Positions 11,990-24,101 of a stretch of 64,000 nucleotides of DNA are shown piece after piece (positions within the stretch are counted from its first letter, which is position 1; every line of letters starts with the position of its first letter). A model generated the notes under the pieces. It was not told the origin of the DNA and ran no database searches. It saw only the letters and a program-made list of their open reading frames with translations. This DNA is from Thereva unica. Taxonomy: Eukaryota; Arthropoda; Insecta; Diptera; Therevidae. Both the position numbers and the translations under genes were made by a program. Location of the stretch: positions 114,745,163-114,809,162 of the forward strand of contig OX465284.1 of NCBI GenBank assembly GCA_949987705.1. Direction: 5' to 3'.

Positions 11990-12995
11990 CACAGTGTGTA
12001 ATTGAGAGCTCCAGTCAGGCTGCTTTGTATCAAGTATCGACGATTCTATCGACTCCTCATTTCATTCAGTGTTTAAGTTAGGAATCTAGTCTCGAATCCT
12101 AAGAAAACGTTTTGGCTTAGTGTATTTTATTTCAAACCCTTTGGAAACTACTTCAAACTCTTCTCTTCTGCTTCGAAAATTGTCCGCAGGGCAATCGAAA
12201 AACTTGCAAAGCTTGCGCACATTTGCTTCGCATGTCTGCATTTATGAACTCGGTGCAAACGCATGCTTGCTTGAAACTACTGCAAAAGCAAATATGCATC
12301 GTCCATCGTTCAGAATGTCAGGCGGGGCTATTAGGGTACGGTGGGTAGAAGTGGGTAAAACCCCGCCCGGAATTTGAGAAAAAAGATAATGAGCGTGTGA
12401 CTTCTCCACACTCCCTCGTAACCGATCTATTTACGTTTGGGATAAGTTTGACGGTTGACCGACTTTTAACAGACTTGTCTCACTTGCCTTGACATTTTGT
12501 TGCAGACACGCAGTGCGTCATCTCCCGTCGCACTGACTTTTTCTTCGATCAAACATATTTTGTATCATAGAGACGCATACTTTTTTTCGCCAGCATCTTT
12601 ATGGGTATAATTCCCGCTATCACGCACGCCGCATCGTTGGATATGGTCCTGTATGCGCAGCACGCGCGAGGACGCTTAAGCTGGAGAGAGATACATGCGT
12701 ACATTGGTGCATGCGGCGATTGGATATAATAAAAGTGCTTAGATTCAAATACAAACTGATAACGGAACGTGCGCAACGCAAAAGTTGGTCTGCTTTTATT
12801 CATTTCTTCATTGTCGTATTCACTATAGTCTCAAATACCCAAACACAAGCACACACAACAGACACTCGCACTCGTTGTTTAGATTTTTTGGTTATTTGTA
12901 GAAGACGACGGAACCCAAGAACACAATTGTCTGTCAGCGAAAACTCGCCACATATGTCGCAGGCACTGTACGCACGTACGTATCTGTTTCCAACT
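11990..12995. other. Intergenic sequence without a supported gene
   Basis: Mixed base composition, several short chance ORFs, no domain recognised. Bases 12180-12310 contain TTGCGCA, GCATGCTTGC and GCAAAAGCAAAT blocks that resemble the inverted-repeat element at 13825-14515, so part may be a decayed relative of it. Confidence 0.4.
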
Positions 12996-13250
12996 TTAGT
13001 CTGTATGCGGCCTGCTGTTAGTCTTCTTTCTTGTTGCTGCCTGCCCATAGTGGCACTCCGTCAATGCTGCACAAATAGCGACAGATTTATCCGTCATGCC
13101 TCCCCAGTGTGTTTTAAAATTAAGGCTGTGGTCGATCATCACTCCCAGGTACCTTAAGACGAGTTGTGAGCAGTGCCAGCGGATCGTGTTAGGCCCGGGT
13201 GAGTAGCCAGACAACCAAACTCCTATCCAAACTCCAAACAACAATCTAGC
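12996..13250 (-). mobile_element. R1-like LINE thumb fragment
   Basis: The minus strand encodes IRWHCSQLVLRYLGVMID, followed by LNFKTHW....DKS. This is the conserved 'LKYLGVxID..L.F..H' block just after the reverse transcriptase of R1/Jockey-type LINEs. Nothing else of the element is intact nearby. Confidence 0.6.
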
Positions 13251-13824
13251 TACATACCATTAAGTCCGTTGAACTGAAGTTCGGCATGTCCAACGATGCG
13301 GCGTGTTTAGGAATCAGCTGCAGAGACATATTGGGCGCGAAGAGGCATGCTTATCTACAATATAACCAAGTATAATGTCGGCGAGCCAAATACAGTGCGG
13401 TGGTAGATAATGCACTGCGAGTTCGTAACGGGTTGGCAAGGGCAGGGGAAGGGTCTGTTAAGTCTGGTCAGACTTATCCAAAGGTAGAGAGATGGTTTAC
13501 AAAGGAGTGTGAGCAAGTGAATTATGAATAGCGCAGACCATGTCTTTTTTTATGGTGTGCGATTCAACGAATCTAGAGAGAAACGAGGCAATGGCCGAAG
13601 CACGACTAATACCGAAAAACTTCCTAGGACACATAGTGAAGAACGTGGATGGATGGAGGAAAGTGGAAACGAAGCTGAAGGCTATACAAAGGGTTGATAT
13701 TGGAAGAAGCCGAAGAAAGGGAAAAAGGCTAAGAAACATCAGCTGCTAGAATAAGCTGATCCATTAACGCGACGCTACTATTCTACAGAGCCAGTGACGT
13801 GCAGAGACTGGAATACCAAAAGGT

Positions 13825-14515
13825 GGCCTTTTTCATAATTGCATGGTTGCTTGTTTGCTTGCATGCATGCTTGCAAAAGAGCAACTGTCAGGTAAATCAG
13901 TTGCGCAATCTAGAAACTTTGCATTTTTGAATGAAAGCCATCAGCTGTCAAAAATATATGTCATATTTGACGTTTCAAGCATAAAGTTGTTTTTCCTTCA
14001 TTTTCTGAGTTCTTTTACCGCAGAAAAATAAAACGAAAAAATGGATCGAGAAAATATGATTAATGTTAATGTCAGTTTGTTGATAGATAACTCGGCTTTA
14101 TTAGATCCGGTCCGAAAATTTGTAACTTCACGGCGAAAACGAAGGATAAATTATGTGTCTTGTTTAGCTCGTTGATCTCTAGTTTCAAAGAAGTTTTATC
14201 CTTGGGGTGCTCCAACTCTCTTCTTCATTATTTTCGCCATAGAATACATAGCATTAATTTGAATAATAATTTAAATTAAAATAAAACACACCTAACAATA
14301 TCGAAAAACTGAAAATCTTCTGCCAACATTTCACGTTTGACACTTTTCTTCCTCTTTAATCAGATAAGCATGCGTACAAAAATAGTTGCAAGATTTGCGC
14401 AGACCTATCAAGCAGGTTGCAGTTTTGAACAAATGATGATTGCACATTTGCTTTTTTGAATACCATGCAAATGATCGATTTGCGCAACCATGCAATTATG
14501 AAAAGGGCCGGTGTT
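13825..14515. mobile_element. Non-autonomous DNA element with ~27-bp terminal inverted repeats
   Basis: The left end GGCCTTTTTCATAATTGCAT (13825) is nearly the reverse complement of the right end ATGCAATTATGAAAAGGGCC (about 14489-14508), with GGTTGC following on the inner side of both arms. The interior has no transposase. GCAAC/TTGCGCA words recur inside. Target-site duplication was not resolved. Confidence 0.6.
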
Positions 14516-14699
14516 TTTAGTTGCATGCAGGAGGGTGAATAGCTTCCATAGATTGAACACGAATATTCAAATTTTCCGACACACGGTGAGCTTTTGGCTT
14601 GGCTCGGGGCCATATGACGTAATGAATCTCTCTATGAGGATCTTAAGGGAAGAATATAAATCCATTGGATCCGAATAAAGTCACATAACACAAAAAAAC

Positions 14700-15560
14700 A
14701 TTATAATTAAAATTTATCCATTTTATTAATTACACATATACAATATTGCAAACATGATTTCTTTTTTTTTTCTTGTTCAAAATAATATTTACATCAATGT
14801 GACACATATATCCACCTTAGTAAATAATCATTAAGCAGTTTCCGTTATTTGTTATCCAAAAACAAATATAATAAAATAAAATAAACATACATTTATATAA
14901 AATGGCATCCGTCATCATAATCAACCACCATCGTTCTCTTGTTTTTTTTTTCTTTATTTTTTTTTTAATTTTTATTTGATAAGTAAAATATACGTTTAAA
15001 AAATTTCCTTTTATCTTGTGTTTTTTTATTTTATTTTATTTAATTTTCTTTTTAATCTTACTTCTTTTCTTCATCCACTAATTTTTTTCACCATAAAATT
15101 ATTTTCTTTAATTAATGTTTTTTTTTGTTTTTTTATTTTTCATTATTTGTTTATCTATGAAGCGTTATGTTATTTAGGTTTAATTCGATTGCGTTCCGAG
15201 TACGTTTATTTTACTGAGTTTTCACAGTTTTACATATTTCAACAAAATAAAAAAATGTTTTTATTTTTGTTTTTTTTTTTTCTAAATTTATTTAGAAAAT
15301 TGTTTTCACACCAAAAGCTATTCGGGGGAATTTACGTTTTTTTTTGCGCTTTAATATCGCTTATTTTGTTTTTTTTTTATTAATTTTTACGTGCTATAAA
15401 AATGCTAACAAAATGAATTAGGCCTATGAGTTTATATCAATATTGTTTATTATATTCAATAGTTGATATTTTGATTTTGATTGAGAAAATGTTTTTATTT
15501 ATTAATATTTATTGTGTGGTTTTATGCAAGCACTATATTTTTTATATAAGTTTATCGCCA
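14700..15560 (-). other. T-rich block, possible distal end of the RhoGAPp190 3'UTR
   Basis: This block has long T-runs on the plus strand (A-runs on minus), no ORF of interest and no TE signature. It resembles the sequence just downstream of the RhoGAPp190 stop (24880-25480). It contains TTTATT at 14722-14727 (AATAAA on minus) near the point where the composition ends. Assignment to the transcript is inference. Confidence 0.3.
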
Positions 15561-16860
15561 GCAAGATCAAGAAAGAAATTGAAGGACGCAGTAACATGAG
15601 GTGCAGAAAGGATCGTTTTCTGCGATTATAACAGAGAACGAACCGCTGACAATCGATAAAACTGGAGAATAACTTAAGAAGAGTTCAAGGCTCGATATGG
15701 GCTCTAACGCAATAAGGAGAAAGAAGAAAAGTTGGCTTTCTAATGGGCAAGTTGTAAAAAGGGAGCTTAATGCAAAAAAAAAAAAATTTATTGACAAACT
15801 ACGGCCGTTGATCTTGTTTCATTTGGTAGATCTTTCAACAACAATCAATGTCGACCAGCAAGCTCTAGTAAGATAGTAGTGAGCAAAATGAAGCAGCACC
15901 GACAAGCAATCATAATCCTCCAGCAGCTTGCATCCAAAACACCGCCGAGAGAATACGCTAATTTTGTGATCGAACAGGAAACGGTTTCCTCGCTATGATA
16001 CGAGGCGATTGCAGAAGGCCTCTCCCAAGCCAACTTCAGTTAAGAGGAACAACCAATAAGGGAATAATACCATAGTTGGCGAAGAGGAAATGCCGGGGGC
16101 TTTAATTGTGCCACTGGCTCGAACCCTGCACATTCAGATGGCAGTTAGAAGCCGTAACCCGCTGGACTATCAAGACCTACAATATGAATGATAATAACGC
16201 GAACAAATTTTGCGGCGCTGCGGGTTATTCTACTTTAACCCAGGAGACCTTGTGGATCATCACGGAACTAAACCTCGAGCCAATCAGAGGCCGATCAGAA
16301 TGGGAGCACAGCAGACCCTTTTTTTAAAGGCAGGAGTGGCAAGAGTCGTTTCAAGTCATCTGTTTCGAGTTTTACATCGAATTTTTCCATTTAAAATTCG
16401 TAACAAATGAGTTGAAACGACTTCTATGCTGCCTCCTCAGCCTTTTGGTAAACGGCCGGTTACAACCCGATAATAACATAGGGCTGCACAGATATGGGCC
16501 AAGTTGTGAAAAATATCAATAGTCCTTGGCAGCACTCTGAGGTATTCGCCGTGTGTACCGAGACTTGTAATAATAGAGCTCCAAATAGCTGTAAAATCGT
16601 TATTTTCTTGGACAGCCAAAGTTGACCATTAAATCCCACAGAGTGTCATCAAAGACTGCCCTGTCCTGTGGCTGTTTCTTCCATCGCGACTTCCCTACTC
16701 TAATGAAGATTTGGAATATAAGTGGCAAATCAGTATTAGGCTATATCAAAAGCCTTGGCACAATAGACCAAATAAAATATGTCGCAGTGCAGTGCAGTGT
16801 TGCAGTGTCCGCAAAGACGCCTCCCTTATGAAAGAAGAAGAGTGGTGATTTCACACAGAA
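15561..16860. other. Unassigned inserted sequence
   Basis: This GC-richer block interrupts the AT-rich flanks. Both strands have only short open stretches; one (16106-16410, plus) continues over two overlapping frames but matches no family I know. It is probably transposon-derived together with the Jockey fragment that follows. Confidence 0.35.
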
Positions 16861-16899
16861 TTTTTAACCGGATCCATAATGAAGTTCTACCTATGGCAA

Positions 16900-17595
16900 A
16901 CTAAATTTACAAATGGTAGTTGTTTTGAGTTTTTCGTTTATGGTACGATGGAACATGGAGTCACTTTTTGTACTACGTACCACTCCGTCATGTCAATCAA
17001 GTCATGGTGCAATATGTAGTAGCAAGCTTTATCTGAAGAATGGATGTGAAAGAATAAGCTGGTACTCTAAGGGGTGCATGAGTAGATGCCGGTGGACCTT
17101 GCGTTTGAACTCTGAGATGTTATATGAGCTCGGAAACACTGGCTGCGGAAGACAGTTCCACAATCGAGTTGTTCTATTTATAAACGAACTTCTAAATCGT
17201 AATGTGGGCGAAGAGGACGACTGCGGGGAATGTGGGGGTGAACCGAGTTGGCTAGTCTTGTGTTGCGGGAAAAACGTTGCCGTGAAGCAAGAGGTTCTTA
17301 TTTTCAGTGGAGCAGTAAAACTTGATGAGGGCTATTACATTTTCACCCACTGAAATAGAGGGAAGGTCGATGTAGGTTTTGGTGGCGAAAAGACAGTACT
17401 TTGTTTTGGTTGGGTTGAATTCGACATGATTCTTGCGGCCCCAATCCAGAATGAATTCAATACCCGCGTTAAAAGAGTTGGACATGACCTGACGATCTCA
17501 GAAACACGATCTGGCACTTGCTTGTCTTATGTTGTCGAAGGCGTAGGAGCAACGCAGAGTACTGTCATCGGCGAAATATGTTTATATTTATTGAT
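16900..17595 (-). mobile_element. Jockey-type LINE: RT active site to ORF end and 3'UTR
   Basis: Minus strand from 17595 down: FADDSTLRCSYAFD (the RT [FY]xDD active site), then ILDWGRKNHVEFNPTKTKYC, then (about 17180-17060) RTTRLWNCLPQPVFPSSYNI..FKRKVHRHL, the typical Jockey-clade C-terminus. The following ~100 bp is a 3'UTR-like motif also present at 53890-54000 and 57840-57945. Small frameshifts separate the blocks. Confidence 0.8.
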
Positions 17596-17639
17596 TAATC
17601 GACAGAATGGCAAAGATTATACTATGCTATAAGATCCTT

Positions 17640-19480
17640 GTGAATTATATCAATTTTGGCTTATATTTTGAATCTATCTTGCTAACAAAGCAGGACTATA
17701 ACAATCAAATAAAAGCTACTAACACAACCCAATATAAAATCTGGTCTATCATATTTTAATTAAAAGAATCACAATATTTTACACAGGAATTAGTTTAATA
17801 ATAAAAGAAATAAACAAACAAGTAACAAACAAACACAAAAATAAAAACATTTTCTCAAAATCCTCCTCAATCTATTCATAAAATCTGTTCGTCGGCCAAT
17901 TTCTTCAATACGTTAAATAGAAACACAACCAAAGCTTATATATCACACAAAGAGAAAAAATTTCAACATAGAATATTTTATTTTTATATTAAACATGCGA
18001 ATACAAAAAGGGTTTTTAACGGCAAAATCTAGGATTTCATTTTTTTCATATTATTTAAAAAATCCGCGTTTTTTTATACAACCATATTTTTAATTGTTTT
18101 AAAATGCAATATTTTAATTATTATTGGTTTTTTTTTGATTAAAAAAAGTATAACTTATTTCACTCGTTGCATCCATTCCTAAAATAAATCATTCATTTTG
18201 CTTGTTTTAATATTTATTATTATTAATAATTTTTCTTCTTTTTTCATTCTGAAAAAAAAATTGTTTAATAATTAAATTTTTTTTGTTGCATTTTATTTAC
18301 GGACGGAAAATAAATCTGAGAGAGAGAAAGAAAGAATAAAATATGCATTGTTATACATTTCATATCATATATAATATATTTTGCATAAATTTGTTTTGTT
18401 TTTTTTTCCAAGTTTATTTTTACTTAAACTTTTTACTTAAAATAATTTGAAAAATTATTGTTACACGGCTTTTTTTATGTTTATTTTGTTTTTTGTTTAA
18501 AGAAGTAAGTGAGTGCGTACATTTATAATAACATTCCCCTTGATAGCTATAAACACACAAATATATGTATAACAAATATTTAATATCACGTTAAAATACC
18601 ATTTCCATAATTTACTTTCTTAATATTTTTTTTGTTGTTGTTTTTGTTTATTTTTTGTTCGTTTATCTTTTATAGTTTATTTAATCATTTCCATTCATAT
18701 TTTTCTTTATTTTTTTTTTAAATTTGTTTTTTTTTTATGTATATTTTCTTGTTCTAAAAAAATAAAAAATATATTTTATATTATTTTTTTTTGCTTGCCG
18801 CTTTTTTTATACAAATATTTATAATTCATTTTATAGAAAACATATACATTCATTGTGTGTGTCTTTAATTCTATAATATAATTTATTTTCATTTTTTTAT
18901 ATAATAAATAAATAATCACGTGCTAAAATCAGAAACAGAAATATGTAGAGATTCGTATTTACAAAGAGTTTTTTTTGTTTTTTTGAGATTTATATAAGTT
19001 TCATTTTTGTTAGAGTTGTTTTTTTTTGTTTTTTTTTATTACTTATACTTATAAGTTTGATTAAAACATAATTTTAGTATATTTATTTTATTCGTAATAT
19101 GAACTAAAAGAATAAAAAAGCATAAAACAATGTTTTTTTACGAGCATTACATTATTAGGTATACAATTTTTTTCTGCAATTTTTCATGTTTTTTTTTTAA
19201 TTTTTTAATATCAATTCTATATGAACTTGTTTCTATCTAAGCGAAGCGATTTTATTTACTTTATCGTCATTATATCTTCTTAAAAATTGTGTAAAATAGA
19301 TACTCTAGTAATAAAATGCAACTATACTATGTTTTTTATTGTAATGTTTTTCGAGTATTTTGGGTTTTCGATTTTATAATAATTCAATTTGTAGGTGGTG
19401 ATGCTAAATATTAGTTTTCATTTAAGGAAATAAGCAAGGCAGGAGTTGGGAAAAGGAAGCTATATAGTACATAAAAATGC
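17640..19480. other. AT-rich sequence without genes
   Basis: Very AT-rich. It is A-biased on the plus strand up to ~18050 and strongly T-biased from 18050 to 19400, with GA-rich microsatellite at 18318-18334. There is no ORF or repeat pair. It could be part of a long minus-strand 3'UTR. Confidence 0.4.
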
Positions 19481-19847
19481 TTTATTTAGGGCTGAGGAGT
19501 TTATTTCAAGAAGAGGTCGTCGTTTATGTATATACCAAATCTAACAGCCAGTGAAACTGGCCTTAACCATTCATAATTAAGGCGCTTTGTAAGTTCTTAT
19601 TTAAGAACTTTTCTTGGTATTGACGCCCAGTTTTTTTTGATTTACAAGTGAGGCTGACGCATGCACTTCCCGGTGCCCTCTTGTCTAAAAAATGTTTTGA
19701 AAGTGAGTCTGAGAAAGTGATAAGCCGTTTAATTAGGCCCTATAGCATTCACAAAGTCGAGTTTTTAAATCTATTTCTATGTTTCCGCACGGAGTGCTAT
19801 AAGCACAAATTGAATAGGACTTTGGAAGAAGCGTATCAGAGCAGTCA

Positions 19848-20145
19848 CTAAACATCGGGAAACTGGGTAATATAAGAGGCAATGTCTTTGAGAGTCAGGT
19901 ATCTTAACCATCGGCTGTTGAGACCCTCCAATAAAATTCGTGCTTGTACATATACGTCTATCCGCCGGGGTCGTTTGCTTTGCTTACAGCCATCGTTTTC
20001 GTTCTTAAGTAGAACTGGAACAAGCTTACACAGTCTGTATTTCCAAACACTTACAACATCCAAGATTTCAAACTCAGGATTCATTGCCATCTCCTTCAAC
20101 GCCCATCTGACCCTCGTAGCTTGAAATCTCTTCTATGCTTCGAAC
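19848..20145 (-). other. Open stretch of unknown nature
   Basis: A minus-strand frame stays open for about 95 codons and ends at 19848. Its composition is protein-like (charged helices, several Trp/Tyr). No splice context or family was recognised. It lies among transposon pieces, so a gag-like or chance origin is likely. Confidence 0.2.
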
Positions 20146-20524
20146 TAAGGCGACTGATACACGGCTCAATGCATTGACTCAATTACTACGCCAGTTTTTG
20201 GTTGATAGGCAGGTGATCAATTTTGCAAGTTTCGCAGCGGCACCTTCACGTCTTCTATCAATCTTCTTCTATCTATCTTTAAGGGGTTGGTGTTAGTTGC
20301 CATTGATTTTGTTTGTTGTGGATTTATTCTTAGGGCTGCTTCCAATTAGGGATGTTACGAATATGCGATTGCGAGTGATTCACATCATTTTTAAGTTAAG
20401 GGAATGCGAATGTGTGTAGGTCGTGTCGTGTCTCGTGGAAAACAAAATTAAAATACGACAAATTTCCAGATCTGGCTCACACATATCTGAGCGCTCCACC
20501 GATCAGCGTTCCGAATGAGATTTT

Positions 20525-21290
20525 CCGCCTTTATAGAAGCCCCTTAAGGCCCCCTTTTACACACAGGCCGTCGGCAGGTCGATGAAGGCCACACATTATT
20601 CAGGCTGACTGAGAGGTGAGGACTTGAGGCATCCCCCTGACAGGCCGTGGACTGCGTTGACCTCATGATTCCTAAATACGTACGAAGACGACAGTTTAAC
20701 GTAGCAGGTTGTTAATCCAAGCACAAAAATGTCTATGGCCTCAACTAAAATTTCAGATTGAATGACAGTTATTCCACGCCCATTCACTTTGACTCAAATC
20801 AAACCTGTTTGTGTATTATTTAAGTTTTTTTTTATGTGGAAGACTAGAGGCTCAGGAAAAGCCCTTTATACTGTCGACACCATGAATATAATTTGCTGCT
20901 TCTTTTCCGTGTAACGATTGTAAATGTATATGTAGCGTCGTTCCATGTCGTAAACCCGTGATTTTCGTGAGCCCCATAGAACAAAGTTATGCTTGGATTA
21001 GTGTTATTTGCGGTGAGATGGAAATTTTTGGGTTTACAAGTGATGTCCTAAACACACTTCTCTAAAAAACAGTTTATTGGAAAGTGATAGGCCGTGTAAT
21101 ATACCGCACGGACTGGCGATAAATACCCATACAGATAAGGATTATTATCAGTTTTCTTGAAATGTAAGCCCTATCCTGTTGATGGCCAGTGAGTATGTGG
21201 TTATACGTGACCTCAAGGCGGAAACCTTCAGGCCTTGGCCTTCAGGTGGCCAGTATGTGAATGTGAGCCTGATTTTTTTTAAATATAATA
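20525..21290. mobile_element. Modular foldback element, copy 1
   Basis: It shares long blocks with 37880-38515 and 39800-40824: ACAGGCCGTGG, the ATAGCAGGTTRTTAAT region (here GTAGCAGGTTGTTAATCC), the GGCCAGTGAGT...CCTCAAGGCGGAAAC block (21187-21225), and CCCTTTTACACACAGGCC near 20550, which is the inverted form of the block ending the other copies. No coding capacity. Confidence 0.6.
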
Positions 21291-21319
21291 TTCCTCTCTA
21301 GAACTTTGAACTTTTTGTA

Positions 21320-21450
21320 TGCGGAAATTAGAGACGTGGTAGCATACTGGCCTCGATGATTTTTGAAAGAATCGAGTACAAAATAAATTGCCAGATAAGA
21401 GAACAACTAGTAGGATTTAGGAAAGGAATATACATTTGGGAAGCTTGTGG
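21320..21450 (+). mobile_element. LINE reverse-transcriptase scrap
   Basis: The plus strand encodes ASMIFERIEYKINCQIREQ followed by LVGFRKG, matching the 'RIxxKIExxIxxEQxGFRKGRSC' block of LINE reverse transcriptases. It breaks off at about 21450. Confidence 0.5.
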
Positions 21451-21779
21451 TAAGTGGCGTGCTTTAGAGGAGACTTTTAAGGCTCGGGCACACCGAAAGC
21501 CGTCTATCGCGGCGGGCAGCGATCTCCGACCGAGGCCAAGTTGTATTACACAATTTGGCATCATCTCTGTCAAGCGGTCTACCGCCGCCTGATAGTCTTT
21601 GTCGTGACGACAAGCGATCTGGTTATGCAAAATCACCATTTTTAGCATGACCGTCTTGCCGTTTTCAGCCAAAATGAATGAGCTAACTGAAATAACGCTG
21701 GGCAGCGACCGCTGCGAAAGATCTGCTTTTGATACGAGAGCACAGAAGGCTAATAAGAAATAAGATTTAGAGAAGATTT

Positions 21780-23454
21780 AACGCGAGCTTACACAAAGAT
21801 AACATCGTGTAGCTATAAAGGCCTGCGTCACTCGCATTCTTTCCCAAAGCAAACTTCAGAATCAGTTTTTCACGCGCTTCTGAAGCATAGGAAATTGTAG
21901 CACATTGACAATACTCTTTACATTTTCTCCTACTTTATAAAGATGCTTTGTACGCAGCAGTATTAAGCCTTTCGTTGAACTCACTATTCAGAATTACGGA
22001 ATTATTAAGAATTACGGAATTATTAAGTTTAAGCAGTGCACTCGAATTAAGTTTTTATCATAGAACAACATTTTTTATTGTCATAATTCACTGCAACTCA
22101 CTACAAAACAAAATTATTTTAAAGTGATGAGATTAGAATTTTTTAGAATCATTTATTATAGTAAATTATGAGGAGCCCAAATACAATAAGAATGGGGCTA
22201 GTTTAAAAAAAAATTATTGTGTATTAAAGAACACAAGGCAGAAGCGAAACATCGCGTACATACTTATGTCTATATCGTTGGTTTACAAGCAGAATTCACT
22301 AAGTACAATTTTTCAAGTTTTCAGTTTTTTATACTAAAGTAAGTCTTATAATGCCAACTTTATACTGGCAATACCTTATAGCCCGCACACTAATATTGTT
22401 AAGGTTTTTAGGGGGTTAGTTTCGGATTTACCTTGTCCATAATGACACAAAACTACCAAACCATTTCTGCCAAAACTCACTAATTCGTTGCGTTTTTTTA
22501 TTTTAATCTAAAAATCCAGTATTAGAATTAAATAATTATTTCAATTCTTTTGTAAACTAAACTAAGAAATCTAAAAAACAATGTGTACTGAGCCGATTAC
22601 TATTATATGCCATTACAAAATTTTCAGAGACACAAACATCTTAAATATCGATTTACTAAAAACTATGGTTTTTGACTTAGTGAGTTCTGCTTTTAAACCC
22701 ACGATATGTTCTTTATTATTGTATTTTTTTTTCTTCATTTGCTCGTGTCTTGTATTATAATCTAAAATATGCATGAAGCCATAATATTTTAACCCCATTG
22801 ATAAATCATAGTATAATGAATATTTTGAAAGTAATGCTGTACAGTGTATAAAAAGCAACAAGCCATCTATTTTTAAGTAGCTAAAGCTTGAATTTCTGGC
22901 GGAAATTTTATGTGTATCGCCCAACGGAACTTCAGCTAGTTTCAAGTTGTAACCCTTTCATGTACACTGCTGTTATGCACAGCGTAAGCACTTAAATTTA
23001 CCCTTTTTCACTGGTTAGTATGCTGCTTGTTATTATGGAACACGGCCATAATCTCAATTCTGGCAATATACGTTGTTTTAATACAATTCAAATATTATCA
23101 TATGAAAATTGGAGATAATACATACATGTAAAGAATTTTTGCGATCCAATATCACTGAGCAAATATCACTTGTCTAAATAGAAAACAATCCTGTTTGTAA
23201 GCCAAAGAAAACCACTAAATGTGACAGCGGATCACCTCAAATACAAGTTAAATATGATATTCAAAATTTATTTTAAAAATATTCTTCAAAAATGATCTCT
23301 AATGTCAAACTTTAATTTAACTAGCTGTCGATAATGACAGTTCGAAATTATTATTCCCTAATGTAATTGTGAGCCCACGAGATGACAATACTCAAGTTAT
23401 TACATATGTACTCAAATATATATTACCAAAAACACTTTTAGTATTAATTGACAA
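21780..23454. other. Intergenic sequence without a supported gene
   Basis: AT-rich with chance ORFs only. A 19-bp unit (AGAATTACGGAATTATTA) is repeated twice in tandem at 21990-22028. A minus-strand open frame of 110 codons (22613-22945) is AT-driven and shows no domain. Confidence 0.4.
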
Positions 23455-24101
23455 AAAATCAAAAACATTTAGCTGGTTTTACAAAAACTTTATCTTTAAT
23501 AGCTTATACACAATCTTAATTTGTTAAATAACCGACTCCTCATATTTACTTTACCGATGCCTGCGCCATGTATGTACAAATTTAAATAAATTGTAAATAT
23601 TTTCCTGCTGGTTTGGTAGAATTTGTTTATATGGCATCACTTAATGTAATGTAATGTAAATGAGTGAGAAGGCAACTTCCGTTTCGTATAACTGTCCTTG
23701 TTTTCGTTTCAGTTTTCTGAACTCACTCGTACTGGCTCGAATCAATTCAAAATCCCCGGAACGAGAGCAAGGAAGTTTCACTTCAAAATCAAAAATATTT
23801 CGCTGCTTTTACAAAAATTTTATATTTAATAATTTATACACAATCTCATTTTTTTAAATAACCGACTCCCCATTTTACTTTACCGATGCCTGAGCCATCT
23901 ATGACCAATTTAAATAAATTGTAAATATTATCCTGCTGGTGCGGTGTGTGTCATCACTAAATTTCCGATTATGTAAATGAGTGAGAAGGCAACTTCCGTT
24001 TCGTATACCTGTCCTTGTTTTCGTTTCAGTTTTCTGAATTCACTCGTACTTGAGCGAATTAATTCAAAATCCTCAGAACGAGAGCAAGGAAGTTTCACTT
24101 C
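23455..24101. repeat. Two-unit direct tandem duplication (~320-330 bp per unit)
   Basis: Unit 1 (23455-23784) and unit 2 (23785-24101) align over their whole length, for example ACTTTACCGATGCCTG, TTTAAATAAATTGTAAATAT, ATGAGTGAGAAGGCAACTTC, CGTTTCAGTTTTCTGAA and GAGCAAGGAAGTTTCACTTC. They differ by scattered substitutions and small indels, so the duplication is not recent. Confidence 0.85.

Noticed and set aside
15018..15383. 121-codon plus frame rich in Phe
   Set aside because: It is produced by T-runs in AT-rich sequence, with no conserved pattern.
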